Assembly (NCBI GenBank): GCA_907165135.1
Contig: OU015568.1
Location: 10,548,501-10,612,500, forward strand
DNA: 64,000 nucleotides
From: Oikopleura dioica
Lineage: Eukaryota; Chordata; Appendicularia; Copelata; Oikopleuridae
Direction: 5' to 3'
Part shown: positions 32,331 to 45,900 of the stretch, piece after piece
Position numbering within the stretch: the stretch's first letter is position 1
How the letters are laid out: every line of letters begins with the position of its first letter
The notes under the pieces: model-generated
Seen by the model: only the letters and a program-made list of their open reading frames with translations
Database searches by the model: none
Told to the model about the DNA's origin: nothing
Translations under genes and position numbers: made by a program

Positions 32331-33967
32331 TCAGAGGGCTTGGAATTTCCACTGGCTTTCTTGGGCCTGGTGCTGCTGTTGTTGCTGAAGCTGCGCCATG
32401 TATTGAGCGTAATACTGTTGGTACATCACAGAGTCGTAGTAAGAGCTGAAATAGTTTGTTAGAATCTGGTTCAATGAATACTAAAGAAAGTAAAGTCTCA
32501 ATTAAGTTTGACTCATTCTTACCTTGTTTGTTGTTGAGTAGTGGTAGTTTCGCCGTTAAAAGCTGGCTGAGTAGTTTGTTGCTGGTTTTGAGAAGAGGAA
32601 GTTGGAGAGGACCAAGTCTAAATTTAAGCTTGAGAAAGTGTTCGCTAATTGTTGATAAGGCCTCGATAGTGGTAAATACACAAACTTCCGGGGACCTAGT
32701 TCCGTAATCGTGGGAGAAAATTGGAGCTACTGTATGTGTATATTTAACGCTCGACTTGAGCCCGACCTACTTTATAGGCTAAGTGTATTTACTGTTTCTA
32801 AATTTACCTGTAAGTTTTCAGTGGTGTTGTTTTCTTCAGCTTTAGGAGAGGAAGTGGTGAGTGGAGTCAAGTCATCAGAAGCATTGTCAGATGACTGGTC
32901 AAGTTTTGGCTGCTCGACTGGAGTGAACTCTCCGATAGAGCTCAAATCAGCTTGCTGTTCCTCTTGTTTGATGCCATATTCGACTTGGACCTTGTCTGGG
33001 GAGTTGATCGCCTCTTCAATGAGATTCTCAGCAGTGTTGATGCTCTTGCCAGAATCGAGAGTGTCATAACCAGACGAATTTGGTGACTGGCTGGAGTTTG
33101 GTGATGATCGGAGGTTGAGATCAACTTCATCTGGAGTAGCGGGCTTTTCAGAATCGGCGTCCGATTTGTCGGATTCTTTCTCGACGCTTGTGTTAGACGG
33201 AGTGTTTTTGGGAGATTTCTGCTGCTGTCGGAACTTGGCACGTCGGTTCTTGAACCAAACCTGGACTCGCGATTCTGGAAGACCAATCTTGAGAGCCATC
33301 TCTTCACGCATGAAGATGTCTGGATATTTTGTCTTTTCGAAGAGTTCTTCGAGAAGTTCCAACTGGGCTCGAGTGAATGTTGTTCGTTCTCGTCGTTGTT
33401 TTCGAGGTCCAGCGCCTGAAATGAAAGTTAATGCATTTGTTCGACAAAAAAGTTAAACCCATCCCACATGTGGTTATCCGTTGGTGCGTTGTTTAGAACA
33501 GAATAGGCACGTGGCCGGATCGAAGTCTTAATCCCCTTCATGATAACCCCTGTCGCGGTGTGGGAGGGGCATTTGATCAAGCCGCTTCCGGACGAGTGAA
33601 TTACACAGTACTTTCTTATTCCCCCTCTCTATACAAACTATTTTATAGATAAACACTTACCGTAGCCAGTAGATGCTGGGTTGCCATAGAGGCCAGTGAG
33701 GCCAGTGTTAGCATATTGTCCGGCGTAAGCCATTTGCTGCTGTTGGTAGAGGGCTTGTTGCTGGATCGGAGTCAGACCCTTGGTGAGTTGCTGGGCAAAA
33801 GCGTAGTAAGAGTGAGGATCGCCTGAATAAATCGAGTTAGTGTTGCCAAAAAATTAATGAAAAAATCTTCAAGGCCTTCGATAGAAAGAGCATTTACCTG
33901 GGTAAGGAACTCGAGATGATCCAGTAGCGGTGGAAGTAGGAGTCGAAGCGTTTTGGAAGAAGTTCAT
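32331..33967 (-). CDS. Otx: Otx homeobox transcription factor (paralogue 1)
   Basis: Exons 33967-33898, 33822-33661, 33415-32808, 32617-32523 and 32445-32331 join in frame to 349 residues. The paired-class homeodomain ([20 protein letters not shown] ... [18 protein letters not shown]) has Lys at position 50 (WFKNRR), giving TAATCC/GGATTA specificity. The N-terminal part is Gln/Tyr/Gly-rich; a long Ser/Asp/Glu-rich region follows; the C-terminus ends QWKFQAL, the terminal tail shared with the second Otx gene here. Otx proteins pattern the anterior brain. The homeodomain is not interrupted, unlike paralogue 2 and most Otx genes. The start is the first in-frame ATG, in [12 protein letters not shown]. 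It is transcribed away from paralogue 2. Confidence 0.95.
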
Positions 33968-36900
33968 TTTCAGTCTCTAGTTTGAAGGATTTTTAGTATA
34001 AGAAAAGTTTTTTGGGTGTGTTTTTTTGTTGCTGTGCTAAGACAATTTCAGAATGATATGAGATTCCTGCGAGCTGAGAAGTTTTATCGGTGATTAGTGG
34101 CCCTCTAGCCGTCGATGTGGCGCTGTTCGGACCGCGCGCTTGCGCCGCTTCTCCTGTTTCTGTTCCGGTCTCGGGACGATTTCGGCCAGGCCAGCGCCGG
34201 ATTAGCGATTGACAATGATGATAAGGGAAAAGTTCTCAAGGATTGAGCTCTCGAATTTCGATCTTCACGGTGGATTTGGAATTATGTTACGACTTATCCC
34301 ATTGGTGATGTTTTTCAATTCAGGGTCTTCATTTTCATTTTTAAATTTTCAAACAGTTGTTTAGATATCAGTAGAAAATAATTTTTGGTAAATTTTTAGT
34401 TTTAAATCAAGCGTTTATTACGTTAATATCTCGTTCCACTTTTTCCACGTGACTGTAATTTTTCGCCAAACATTGACTCTCGCGTATTCCTATCACCCAC
34501 AGAGCTGTTCATTATCGCGGTGGGGGATTCGTACGATTGGCTCTTGACCGTAATTCCGGAGTCGAAGCTCTGCAGGAGACCCTTTTCCCGAGGACTTAAC
34601 CTGCTACTGTAAAATGCAAAATTGAACAGGACTTGGGAAAATGCTACAAGTTTAATGAATAAACAGTAGTTCAGGCTGGGCGGCGCTGACCTAAATAGGA
34701 ACAAGGTCAGGGAGAAGTTACCTGCACCTGTAAAATGCAAGTTTAGCGCTGAGGTGAGAATGTTGAGCTTTCTCAGAGATTTGTTCTGTTTATCGTAAAA
34801 TACAAGACTTCTCTCAGAATCACTTCGAATACGAGTATTCCTCCATATTCCCACAGAAATCATTTTTCGTCTTCTGTGGAACTCTGGCAACTCTTGCTAG
34901 TGCAAATCTCGGCCTGAAGCTTCATCAGACCGGTATAATTCTTGTATATTTCACGCGTACGCTTTACTCCTCTTTGAAAGCGAAGTAAGACTCCGTTCTG
35001 AATAATTATCCTCCGCATGCCTACAGAACTCTCACTGTGCCTTGATCAAAAGCGCTGCCGCGTGATCAGCGGAACGGTACCCCCGCGCATGTGCCTTTTT
35101 GAAAGGGCCGCCGCAGCTTTCATTGCGCCTATCACAGGTTCACAAAGCCAAATACACATGTTTTCCGTTTCCGAGAAACTTCAAGGGTAGACTTGACCGT
35201 GGCCACGTGATTACAGGATCCGTTTATTGTCTTTGTGGCCAAGTGATCAAGAAATGTTAGCAAAGGGATAAAAAGGCGCAAATCTTATCAGAAAAGAGCG
35301 TGTTTGGAATAATACTTCATTTAGGGGAATTTCCAGGTTGGACAAACGAGTCGATAATGATAATACTGAGATTGGATTAGGGACTTTCAGTATGGATCCC
35401 CAGGAAGGACCCCTACGGCGAGCCAGTGGCTCCGGATAATGAAAAAGGTCCAATAATTCCCAGGCTCAAAATATTGATCTCATTATTTTTCGTAACTATG
35501 CTTGGACAGACATTCCCTAGAATTTCCTGCTGCGTGAATCGAACATTGTGTCACAATGATTGTGCTAATAAAGATTTTTTGGGCAGACGAAGGCCCAAGT
35601 GGTTAAAAACCGCGACTTAGGTCGGATTAAGTACCATTACAAATAATATTTCTGATGCCAAAACAGCTCACTTCCATTAAGCACTAATTGGACCATGGCA
35701 AAATCATCCCCCCATTTCGCCCTAAGTGGGTAACCACAGTTAGCCTTAATCACGTGACCCTTCTATTCCCAGCCATGAGCGCGAAAATGAAACAGCTGTG
35801 AAAATTTTGCTAAAACAAAACTTCTGAATTGTCGAGTATTGTCTTGTTCTGGGTTGAGGAGAAGGGATCAGGAGATTTTTGAAAGACTGTGGAGAGTTTT
35901 ATTGACCTAATTACCACCAAGTTAAACATTGAAATCATAGAAGAGTACGGCCGTAATAGGCCGTTCCGGTTATTTCGCGGGGCCTTGTTTGAAGATCACA
36001 TAAGAAAAAGTGACTTTTACATGAGGCCAGAGGAGAATAATTAGTCAGAACGGATCCTCCGCCATTTCATAAACAATATCAAAGGCAGGGAATTGCATCT
36101 GATGCAGGTGCGATCAGAGCCAGAGCAAAAATTCTAGGTGATCTTTTAAAAAATGGCTTGACTGAAAAGAAAAGCTTCAAGCATTGTCAAATTTCGAATA
36201 CTCTTTACAGAGGATTCATAGCTCCAAGCATAGATTTTTCCTGGCTCACTTTTAGTGTGAAAAGTAAGCCACTTCCGGATTCGCTAATTAACTCCTTCCT
36301 TCTGTTTACCTCTTGTGAACAAGCCCCGTGCTAGGATTATTTCTTCCCGCTTTTGGGGATTATTTCTGGTTGAGCTCGATATAACTCGCCGCTTCTACTT
36401 TGAGCCGGGCTTAGTTCTGACCCGCTGAAAAATGTACAGTCTTTTCGGGCGGCGTTATGGATAGCGCACTAATCCCTGCTTTTCCTTGCATTTGAGGCGG
36501 TTTTATGCTCCCCTGAACTCTATGGGCACTTCCCATGATAGCTTCTTTGATTTTTGAAATAGATCCTAAAACAGAAAATATTTTTGAAAACGTCAGAAAC
36601 CCAAATTTCATCTATCCTTCATTTTCTGGCAATTCTTGGTCGCTTTCTTTGATAATACTGTAACATCTACACCTGCAGCTCAAATTTCATATCAGTTTCA
36701 CGAAACTCTTATCCCCGTGAAATTTTACACTAGAAAATTTTTAGAAATCTTGATAAAAACGACTTTCTGGGCTAAAGCGTTGAAAATTCATCATTGGAGA
36801 ATTCTTGAGCGATTGCAATCGGACCCTAATGCGCCTAAACAAGAGAGTAAACAGTGGCGAACTGTGTTGTAAAATTGTACTCGATGGCCACTCTGCTGTG

Positions 36901-39900
36901 GAGATACAGTCAGGGCAAGTCTGAGCTAATGGACCACGAAATAAGGTTGATTTCCGGCCTCAAAACTTGACCGAAAAATACTTTCGTAACTGACAGTTTT
37001 TCTTCAAAATATCAAACTTAGCTTATCTTAACGAGCTGGTACCGGCTCATATTCCGGCTGATACCCTGGAAAACGGGCACCGTTCAGTATCAAAGTGCCT
37101 CGCGCGGCGCTTTCCTTTCATCTCTCTCGCATAAGCAGTCTACTTTGCATAGTTGCGCCGCGATGAACAAACTCCTGCTGGTTGTTTATGCTTTCTTTCG
37201 AGGGCCATCTTCCAAAATTTCCCAAAAATTTAATTTAAAATTGAATTTGAATTTTTTTGTTGGAAAGATAAGGAGCATCTTGATCCGATCGGCCAGTTTG
37301 CACAGACTACAGCTGGCGAAGATTCCGAATACTGACTGAGGAATCCTTTTAGTCCCAATAAAGACTCTCCGCTAATAAGATAGAGGGAGGTCTTGTTCTT
37401 GAAATATCAGTAGAACAAGAAGGGGCTTCCTCTGGAATGTTTATTCCGGCGGAATCGGAATCGCGCGCGCTGCCGAGCTCGGCTTATCAAAGCAAATTCG
37501 GCGGTAGGTACAAAACAGTATTTAGAAGATTTAGCTGCCGAGGGAAGCGATTACGAGTATCGCGATTTTGATATTTCGAAGATTCTGTTTCGTCTAAAAC
37601 CCCAATCGAAGCGCAGATTTTCCAACAACGGCAAAACATCACAGAATCGAAATTAAACCGATTGCCGATAGTCTCGTTGTTTAAGAAGTTGGAATAACAA
37701 ATACAGGTCCATTATCGTTTTCCGTCAATAAATAAAAAATAAAGACAGAACTGGTCTCAAATTAGTTTTACTCAAGTCACGTTTTTAGCATAGATTTGAC
37801 TGTACTAAGACCGAATAATGATTTGTTTCTATTTTGGCCAGGCTGGCTTTAGGTTAAGTGAAGCGGAAGTACCTTTTTCGTGCGTTTTGTTTTTGGCTAG
37901 TAGGGCTGGGAAATGCTCAATTCCGCAAATGGTGGCTAATCCTCAGTTTCCTAAAGCAACTGGATCCAGCTTTAGAACACTTTTGGTGTTCTTCGAAAAC
38001 TCAACCCCTGCGTGCGAGGCTAAACCCTTCCGATAGCAATAAAAAATTAACCACTCTTCCCAGTCCTAAAATAGACCTTGAAATTCGAAAATAAACAAGT
38101 TGCTCTCAAGGACGAGCTAATCTGAAAAGAGGGTTGAAGAGCAGCTGATGCAGCAGGCAGATAGTCTTGGGAAGTTAGCAAAGGAAAGGACGCGGATTCA
38201 GGTTAATACTTGACCAAGGTCAAATTTCCGAAGTTGAATTGGATTAACGAAAGCAATTTTCTTTGTTTCCGATCACTTTCAAGTTTTCACAAATCTGTTG
38301 TTTTGAGAGAATATTCCTTGAACTTTCATGCTGAACATGATCGGGCAAATAACTGAAACTGCCGTAGATCAACGCGATTTACCTCTCGCTCAATTTCTTA
38401 GATGTTTTATTTTCCTAACTGTATCGAAAAAGATAGGTTTGGGTCTAACAGACGTTTTGTCTGCCCCCTAAGCTGGATAAGCTGCACATGGCACCACCCT
38501 ATGAATTTATTCGCATTGATTTTGGATTAATTCGGCTTCTTTTCGTTTTTCTAATTGACCGGAGATAGTTGACGATAAATAAACGTCAATAAAGGTAAAT
38601 CTGCGGCCATGGCCAGAATTGATATCTATTTATCGAGCTAGATATTCAATAAAAAAAAGAAAAACATTTCTTCACTTTTATCATTTTTCTCCTACCAAGG
38701 CCTCGTTAGTACTTTTAAGGCAAGAACGAAAACCGTTTTGAGCTTTGAAAAGCTTCCTGAGAATGCTTCTTATCATCGCATTTCTTTCCGATAACACTAG
38801 CTCAGCAGGGAGCACCGCTTGGCTACTGGGAATGAGCGCTTTACATATTCTAGCTCAGGCGATAAGGCTGTGCTGATAAGGGATCAAGTTTCTCGAGTGT
38901 TCCTTGGCTCTACTAACGATCAGCTTTATTGGCAAAAAATCCGTCGAAAGCGAAAATTCACCTTTCGTAAAGTTTAATGCAATTAGCACTTGAAAGGCGG
39001 CGGATTCTAGCGCATTTGATCGTGAATGCGATGTTTACCTGAATTCTAAAAGCTGATTTTCTTTTGAACCTGTGAATCTATGCAAGAAAATTCGAAAACG
39101 TCCCCATCCTTGAAGAGTTGCTGGAGTGCCAAAATTGGCGAATGACTTTTCGAAAAAGAAGACTCAAAAAACTAAATACCGATTTCTGTGATTTGCGCTT
39201 GGAACTTGCGTAAATGCGGGATGAACCTCAATATTTGGAGTGGACTGAGCTCGAATTTTACCTGGTGGAAAAGTGTGAAAGCGCCAAGTTGAAAAAATAT
39301 ATCATCGCCAGGTGTGATGCTCGTTCTGGTGCTGGTGGAGGTGCCCACCCGGGATATACAAAAATCTCGAAAAAGGTGCACCTGCCAATATACTAGAGAA
39401 TATTAGTGCAAGAGCAAGGTTCACTTGATTTTAGCAAGAGATGGAGAATGGAAAACTTTTGTGTATCCAAGTAAAATTTATTTCGAATAAGAAGTAAGTT
39501 TAGTAATTCTTACTTTTAAGTAGTGGACAGGATGAATAGTAAGGCTAGTCGTAATCTTTGTATTTCTCTAGCTCGTAGTAAATGTAGCAGTACCAAATTG
39601 GCTGCCTCTCTTCAGGAAGCTCCATGGTTTCTCGCTCTTTCCTTTTTTGAGTTTTTTAGTCTGAGGCGACGAGGGAAGTCTGCTCTTGTTTGAATTTTTA
39701 ACGAGGGATCCAGTAAGAGAGGGGGTTAATATTTCACACTTTGTCACTCGGCCAACGATCCAGAAAACACAGAGACTTTAGAAGGAAATTTACTGCCAAA
39801 AAAATTTATGACTCAATTCAACAAAGAAATTCTTTTGTTGGATCATCAATTAAAAGTTTGATTGAATAACTAATCGTCCGAATGATTCGAAATGCACTTT

Positions 39901-42900
39901 TCAAGATCGACAAAGTATTGAAAATGGCGGAGGAGCGAGGAAATGGTCCTTATTCAGTACATAGTTTAGTTTCCGGCAGAGCAGCGCTTCCGAAAACTGA
40001 CACTTATCGGAAAAGATTATCAAACTGAAGGAAGAGCCTTTTTGATGGTTACAGAAAGTTTTCTGCAAGCTTCAAGAGGGGTTTTACTCTTGTTACGTCG
40101 ATTTTAGAGCATGATTTCACGTTATAAATCATGACTTGATATTTTGTCTTAAATCCACAGTATTCTTCTTAGCTTTACAAATACAGGACTTTTTGCAACA
40201 AAAATGACTAGCTTACCTAGTATTAAATGTCCAGAAAAACCTTACCTTTCGGTTTTCATTTTTGATGTTTGTTGACATTCGCTGTGGCTTTGCATAAAAC
40301 TCGAAGGAGCCCAGTGGGGAGAAATTAGCGATATCATTCCATCGCTAAACACGCTCTTTGCATATTATCGAAGGTACAAAATACGGCTACAGATGCCTCG
40401 CCGGATGTTGACACTATTTCCCCGAACGTTTGGCTCATTTGTTTTTGCTGCTCAGCGATCACCAGTCTTATCGTCAAACGAGACAGTGATGGAGAAAATG
40501 TCTTGAGTCAAATCAAACTTGAATGATTACTGAGCTTTCGGCTACGATTTGAAAGTAAAAACGTAGTACTTAGATAAAGAGTAAAGAGCTAATAACTCAG
40601 ATGTGCACTTCTAACCGCCTGAAAACCAAGAAAATTCTAGTGGCAGAGGGCTTGCTTCTGTGGGCCAGACAGAGCGGGAACGCAAACATTTTTAGAAGAA
40701 GGAATCAAAACAAGCCGCTCCAGAATCTCCGATGAGCGGAGCAGCCGGGCGCCGAAAATATAAATTAACCCAAAAGATAATATTCCCCTCAGAACTACAA
40801 CTATCGCGCAAAATCGCCACGTGTGCCAGACGGATGGCTTCCAACACGTTTTTATAGTAATAATCAAAACATTTCCATTTGAGTCTCAACTCGAATCTTG
40901 AATTTAGAAATTGCAGATTATTCCTATTGGTCTGCTCCAAGTTCTAAGTGTCGTCTCGGCACGTTTTTGATGTTATATTTGAGTTTATCTGGTGTCATCT
41001 GGCATCCGGCGCTCTGCTCAATGACGATGAGCTGATGGGCTCGTTTGGATTTGTGACCACAGGCTGGCGTCTGTTTGATGTGCTGGTGCAAGAAAACCTC
41101 TCCACCAAAGACCAGAGGCGCCTGATTATGCGGCCAGGCTGACAGAGATCCGATTCTCCGATTTTGGCGGAAGCGGCGAGAGCTTCCAACGCTCGAGACA
41201 ATAACTTCTCTGACACTAAGACTGTAATTGTAAATATTCAACTCAATTCTAGTGCACTGGTCTTCATCTCATGAACAAATGTAAACGCTAATGTTATCGT
41301 TTATCAAGTTTAAACTTGATAAAATCGTAATTATCTCCCAGCTCAAAATGTAAAAATGGCGCAAAAGCACGAAAATAATAGGTTTGGGTGTTTGGTGCCC
41401 AGGTGCTGCTGCACCACGAAAATAAACCGCCAAAATATTTTGAAGTGCCGCGCCGCGACTCATCCCTTCTAATGACCTCGACGCTTTTTTGACGCGAATA
41501 GCTGAGGCCCGATTTAGCGGCAGAATTATTCGCCGCTTCTACTGTCACGTGAGTGAGTCTGATAAACTCCTGAAGATCGGGAATCGTCTCAAGAAGCCGT
41601 AAAAGGGCAGACTGGTGCGGGTTCCCGGTTCTATTTAGCCTGAAAATGCTTTATCAAGTGGGCAAAACAGAAATGTTTGGAGGACGCTACTAAAACCGCG
41701 GAAACGCCAAAAACATCAGAAATCCTATGCAAAGCTGATGGTGTTAAATACAGTCCAGGACGAGTGTCAAAATTGAAGAATAACGAGAAGATGACGTACA
41801 ACTGACGCTCGAAGAAGGTCAGCTTAGACCCGACCTTATTATCACTTTTTATGCCACATTTCTATAGAAAAATATATTTCAGCATTTGTACCCACCGAAA
41901 AAAACGGTTATTATAAATTTCTTTTTGGAATAATATTTCTAAAAACACGTTAAAATTCAATTTCGAAAATCCAACTCTATAAAGTTCATCCGCCCTGATC
42001 CAGACTTTGGAATGTAGCAGATATTCTTCAAGAGGCCGTGAAGTAGGGATGAGCCTGGTGAGTTTCTATTGGCTCAGCTCGAGAGTGGCGCTAGCGCCGG
42101 ATTATCCGCGCTAAGCCGCACTATTAGCTGGGCCAATCGTGGCGCGCCGTGCAGCGCATCTTCCAATTTAGAAAAGCGCCACCTATTGAAATGTTTTACG
42201 AAATTTTCGTTTTGGGGAGTAAGCGGGAGGATTAAAATTTTTAATCGTGAACTTAAACAAGATAAATGCCAAAATATATATTTTTTGGAATAATTTTTAA
42301 TCAAAAAATGCAGGAAAATGTTTGATTGATAAAACGAATAGAAAGGTCAATTTTATTTTCTGGTATTTTCTTTCGATTACGAAATTAAGCTTGTGATTAA
42401 ATATTAACTTCTGTAATTGGTGGTGTAAATAAAATGGTGTAAAATCTGGTGTAAGCGATAAATATCTCCACCAGAATCTGACGAGCGCGTGCTGAGACCG
42501 AAACAAGGCCGATTGCGGGCGACTTACGAGACCAAAACACTACAACAAGTACTGGCTTTTCTGATACGGCTAATGTTGCACTTTGGCACGTGATTAGCAA
42601 GATTCCAAATTGGCAAAGAACTTGCTCTTGAACAAAAGGCTGAAATTGAGTTGTCGTCGGATCTAAATATTTGCTGCCAATTTGCATACAAAATCCGAGT
42701 TCTCGACAAGTCTAAATCTAAACAGCCCTAAACAGAAGTTACGGAGATTTCAATTAGCGCTCTGTTGAAATAGAGCGGTCCAAAAATTGACATGGCTGTA
42801 GTTTTCGAAATTCGAACATGAACTAGAAACTCAAGCGTTGTCTAAATAAGTGAAGATCTGGCCTGATCCGGGATCTTATCTTTTTGATTGTGTTTGGCTC

Positions 42901-45900
42901 AGCTTTGGTCGAGCATCCACTTGAGCCGCTCTTTTTCACAGTTGCGAGTAAATTTTAAAAATTGGAAAGTGGCTGAGAACGTGGCGACTCAGGAGAGGTG
43001 CGAGCTCAAACACTAGACCGCCGGTGTGAACATAAAAATACAGAGTACTTCTGCGCCAGAGTACTCTTCGAGGCCACTTCTACGGGTATATTCTATACAA
43101 GGCTACTTTCAAAGCATTCATGGGTCTTTTTCACTCTTTTATTGAAGGCTTTAACAGCAGAGGGCTTTGTTAATAGGTGACGAGAGCGAAAGCCAAGGGG
43201 AAGTTTAATAAGGCTCTACGGCCATTTGTGACAAATCTGGCGAAACTCAAGCACGAGAGCCTAAACCGCTTATCTTCTATCGCCTCTGAGGATTATTCTC
43301 GAAATGAAAACCATAAATATATTCTCCCTCTCTCTTTTCGGTTTTAACAGCAATCACGACCTTCTTTCGGCTTGATTTTGTAGCGGTAGAAATTCTAGCA
43401 GGATTAGCATTTGAGAATTCACCACTTCCTGAAATTTCGCCGATTTCTCTTTCTTCATCGGCGGCGGATTAATTCAATTTATTGCGTCAAGACGACCTTG
43501 GGCGGAAATTCACCGCGGTCGGGCACGGTCCTTTCAAGTTGCCCTTTCCGGCCCGTGGCGTATTACAGAAAAAGTATATTTTGGTTTTATTCTTGAGCTG
43601 CACCGCTATTAGCATTTTTCCGCGACCTCGGATAAATAATTCAAGCTTGGCTTTTTGAAAGTCGCCTCCTCGGAGCAGTAATGAAAATACACAAGAATTC
43701 GCGCATTTTCAAGGTATGCTTTCAAGTGGCGAAATAAGATGCAACACCAAAATACAAAATTTTGCAACTTTCTTCTTTCAGCCCATAAGTTTTGAAAATT
43801 TTTTCATGAAAAGCCATCTGGTCGCCTTTATCAGGCCCAACACTTGTGTAAATGCTCTTATATCAACTGCTGATAAGAATTTCTTGAATCGTGCGTTGTA
43901 TCCTTACTAGTACGTGGCATGGGAACCGGGTATATTTGTGATTAGGTAATCATAGAATGGAAAAAACCTGCGCTGAGGTGAATTCAAGTTGGCAAGGGAT
44001 CGCGCTCCTTATCAGTGCTCAGGAGGAAGGAGTACTGATAACGAAAGGATCGTGTGAAGGAAATAGCATTATTTAAGGAAGTGACATTATTTACAGTAAA
44101 ACGAGTAGCAGCAGGGCCGTGGATTTTCAGGAAACTAAAAACAAACAATTCAAATTAGGAAGTTTATGCTTCCGATAAGTTTCCCAGCCGGATTAGCTAA
44201 CGAAATGTACCTCTCAGGCCATCAAGCGCTTTTTATGTCCGTAATACGGGGAAACTAATAATTTTTCATCAAATAGGTTTTTCGACAAAAAGCCCCGAAT
44301 CTGGGGCAAGCATAAATTCAGTTCGTATGTTTGAAGGGTTAAAAATAACGTTGTTTTTATTCAATAAAAAAGGGCATCAATATAATTAATATTTTTTTGA
44401 AGAAAGTAATTTTATTGTGTCTGAAAATTCAATCTGGAAGTTCAAATTAGAAGTCTAGTTTTTACTTTTTGTAACCGAAGTTTTAGAAATAGAAAAAAGT
44501 TGTTGGCGTGAATGCGCGGTTTCGAGTACGGTGGATGTACTCTTGGTGCTGGTGGTGGAATTACAGATTCCAACTCTGGCGGTGTTGGCGGCGACCGCAG
44601 AGCAGTGTCCCTCGATTATGGGAAAATGAAGAATGAAACAGAAATTGGCGAGAGGTGACCTCGGATAATCGGATCCGCACCACGCTTGTGTGGTTCTGAC
44701 CTCGTGACATAACAAAATCTGCCAAGCGCCAAAATCGCAGCGGTCGAAACATACTTGTATTGCGGTTGGAAAGTGTGAGCCCTAGAATGGCCACTATTCT
44801 TAACAAATTTGAAGTATTGTAGAACACTTTACTTATACAATCCTTTTACTAATTTTCGACCATTAAAAAACTTACTCTTCAGATTTGTTTTGAGATCAAA
44901 TAGATTCAACTCGAGTGTTTGATAGAAGAAGGTACTTCCCAAAGGTTAAGAGACACAAAGTGGCGATGGGCACCGGTCTTAACCCGCGCTCGACACAATG
45001 TAATCGCGCGATGACGAGTTAACTCCGCAACGCGCCCGACCACTTTGTGATGAAGATATTTTACAAGTCAGTTTTAGATTTTCGCAAAACGCTTTCTCAG
45101 TCTGATCCTCTTCTCTAAAGCAAATAATATTGAGTCATTAATTTCTTCAATTCTAAATCTCCCAAAACAAACTGACCGACTTTTGATGCTCGAAAAAAAT
45201 TTCCTCCCCCATTTATTACGTAACTTCGGCTGATCCTTTGTGAGCCTTCGCGAGCTTGGATTTATTCAGTGACGCCCAGTTCAGTACTTTTGCGAGGAGA
45301 TCGTTTACTTCGACTGCACCTGTTTCTAAACAAACAAGGGAGCTGATCGAAATTGCCAAAAACTCGAATTATTTATTAAATTTACAAAAGTAGCATAAAG
45401 AAATGGGATTCAAGGCTTTTTCAAAACATCGAGTTTGGAATAGTTTCCGTATTTTCTCGCTTCAGTTTTTCCTCGAAACCTGGTTTACGCTTAGAAGTAC
45501 GCGTGAACCACAAATCTTCAAGTGAAATATTTTCGTTGTCTTAGATTACGATTAATGACGCCCAGTCTGACTGCGCTCGTGAAAATTTACATGTGGTGTC
45601 GGAAGCCCAAGAGTATCACATAACTATAATGAAAAAATCAAAAGGGATGAATCTGGCGGAGGACGCCAGACAGGCGGCGCGAGCGTTGCGGTCGGCGCAC
45701 ACCTCCACCAGATTGGAGTCGAGCAGAACCGAGAATATCACACCGCAAGACATTCACAAATATCAGAATTAGCTTGTTATTAACACGAGATTACGACACG
45801 TTCTTTATTTTTCGTTGGCATCATCAACTTTAAAAATCATCGGCAAAAGTATGATATCTATTTGAGATTCATTATTTCCATATTCTAATGGGTTTTCTCA

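Noticed and set aside
34423-34890. 155-codon minus-strand open frame in the Otx interval
   Set aside because: Its composition and sequence resemble no protein family, no flanking exons or acceptor were found, and one such frame in 16 kb can arise by chance.
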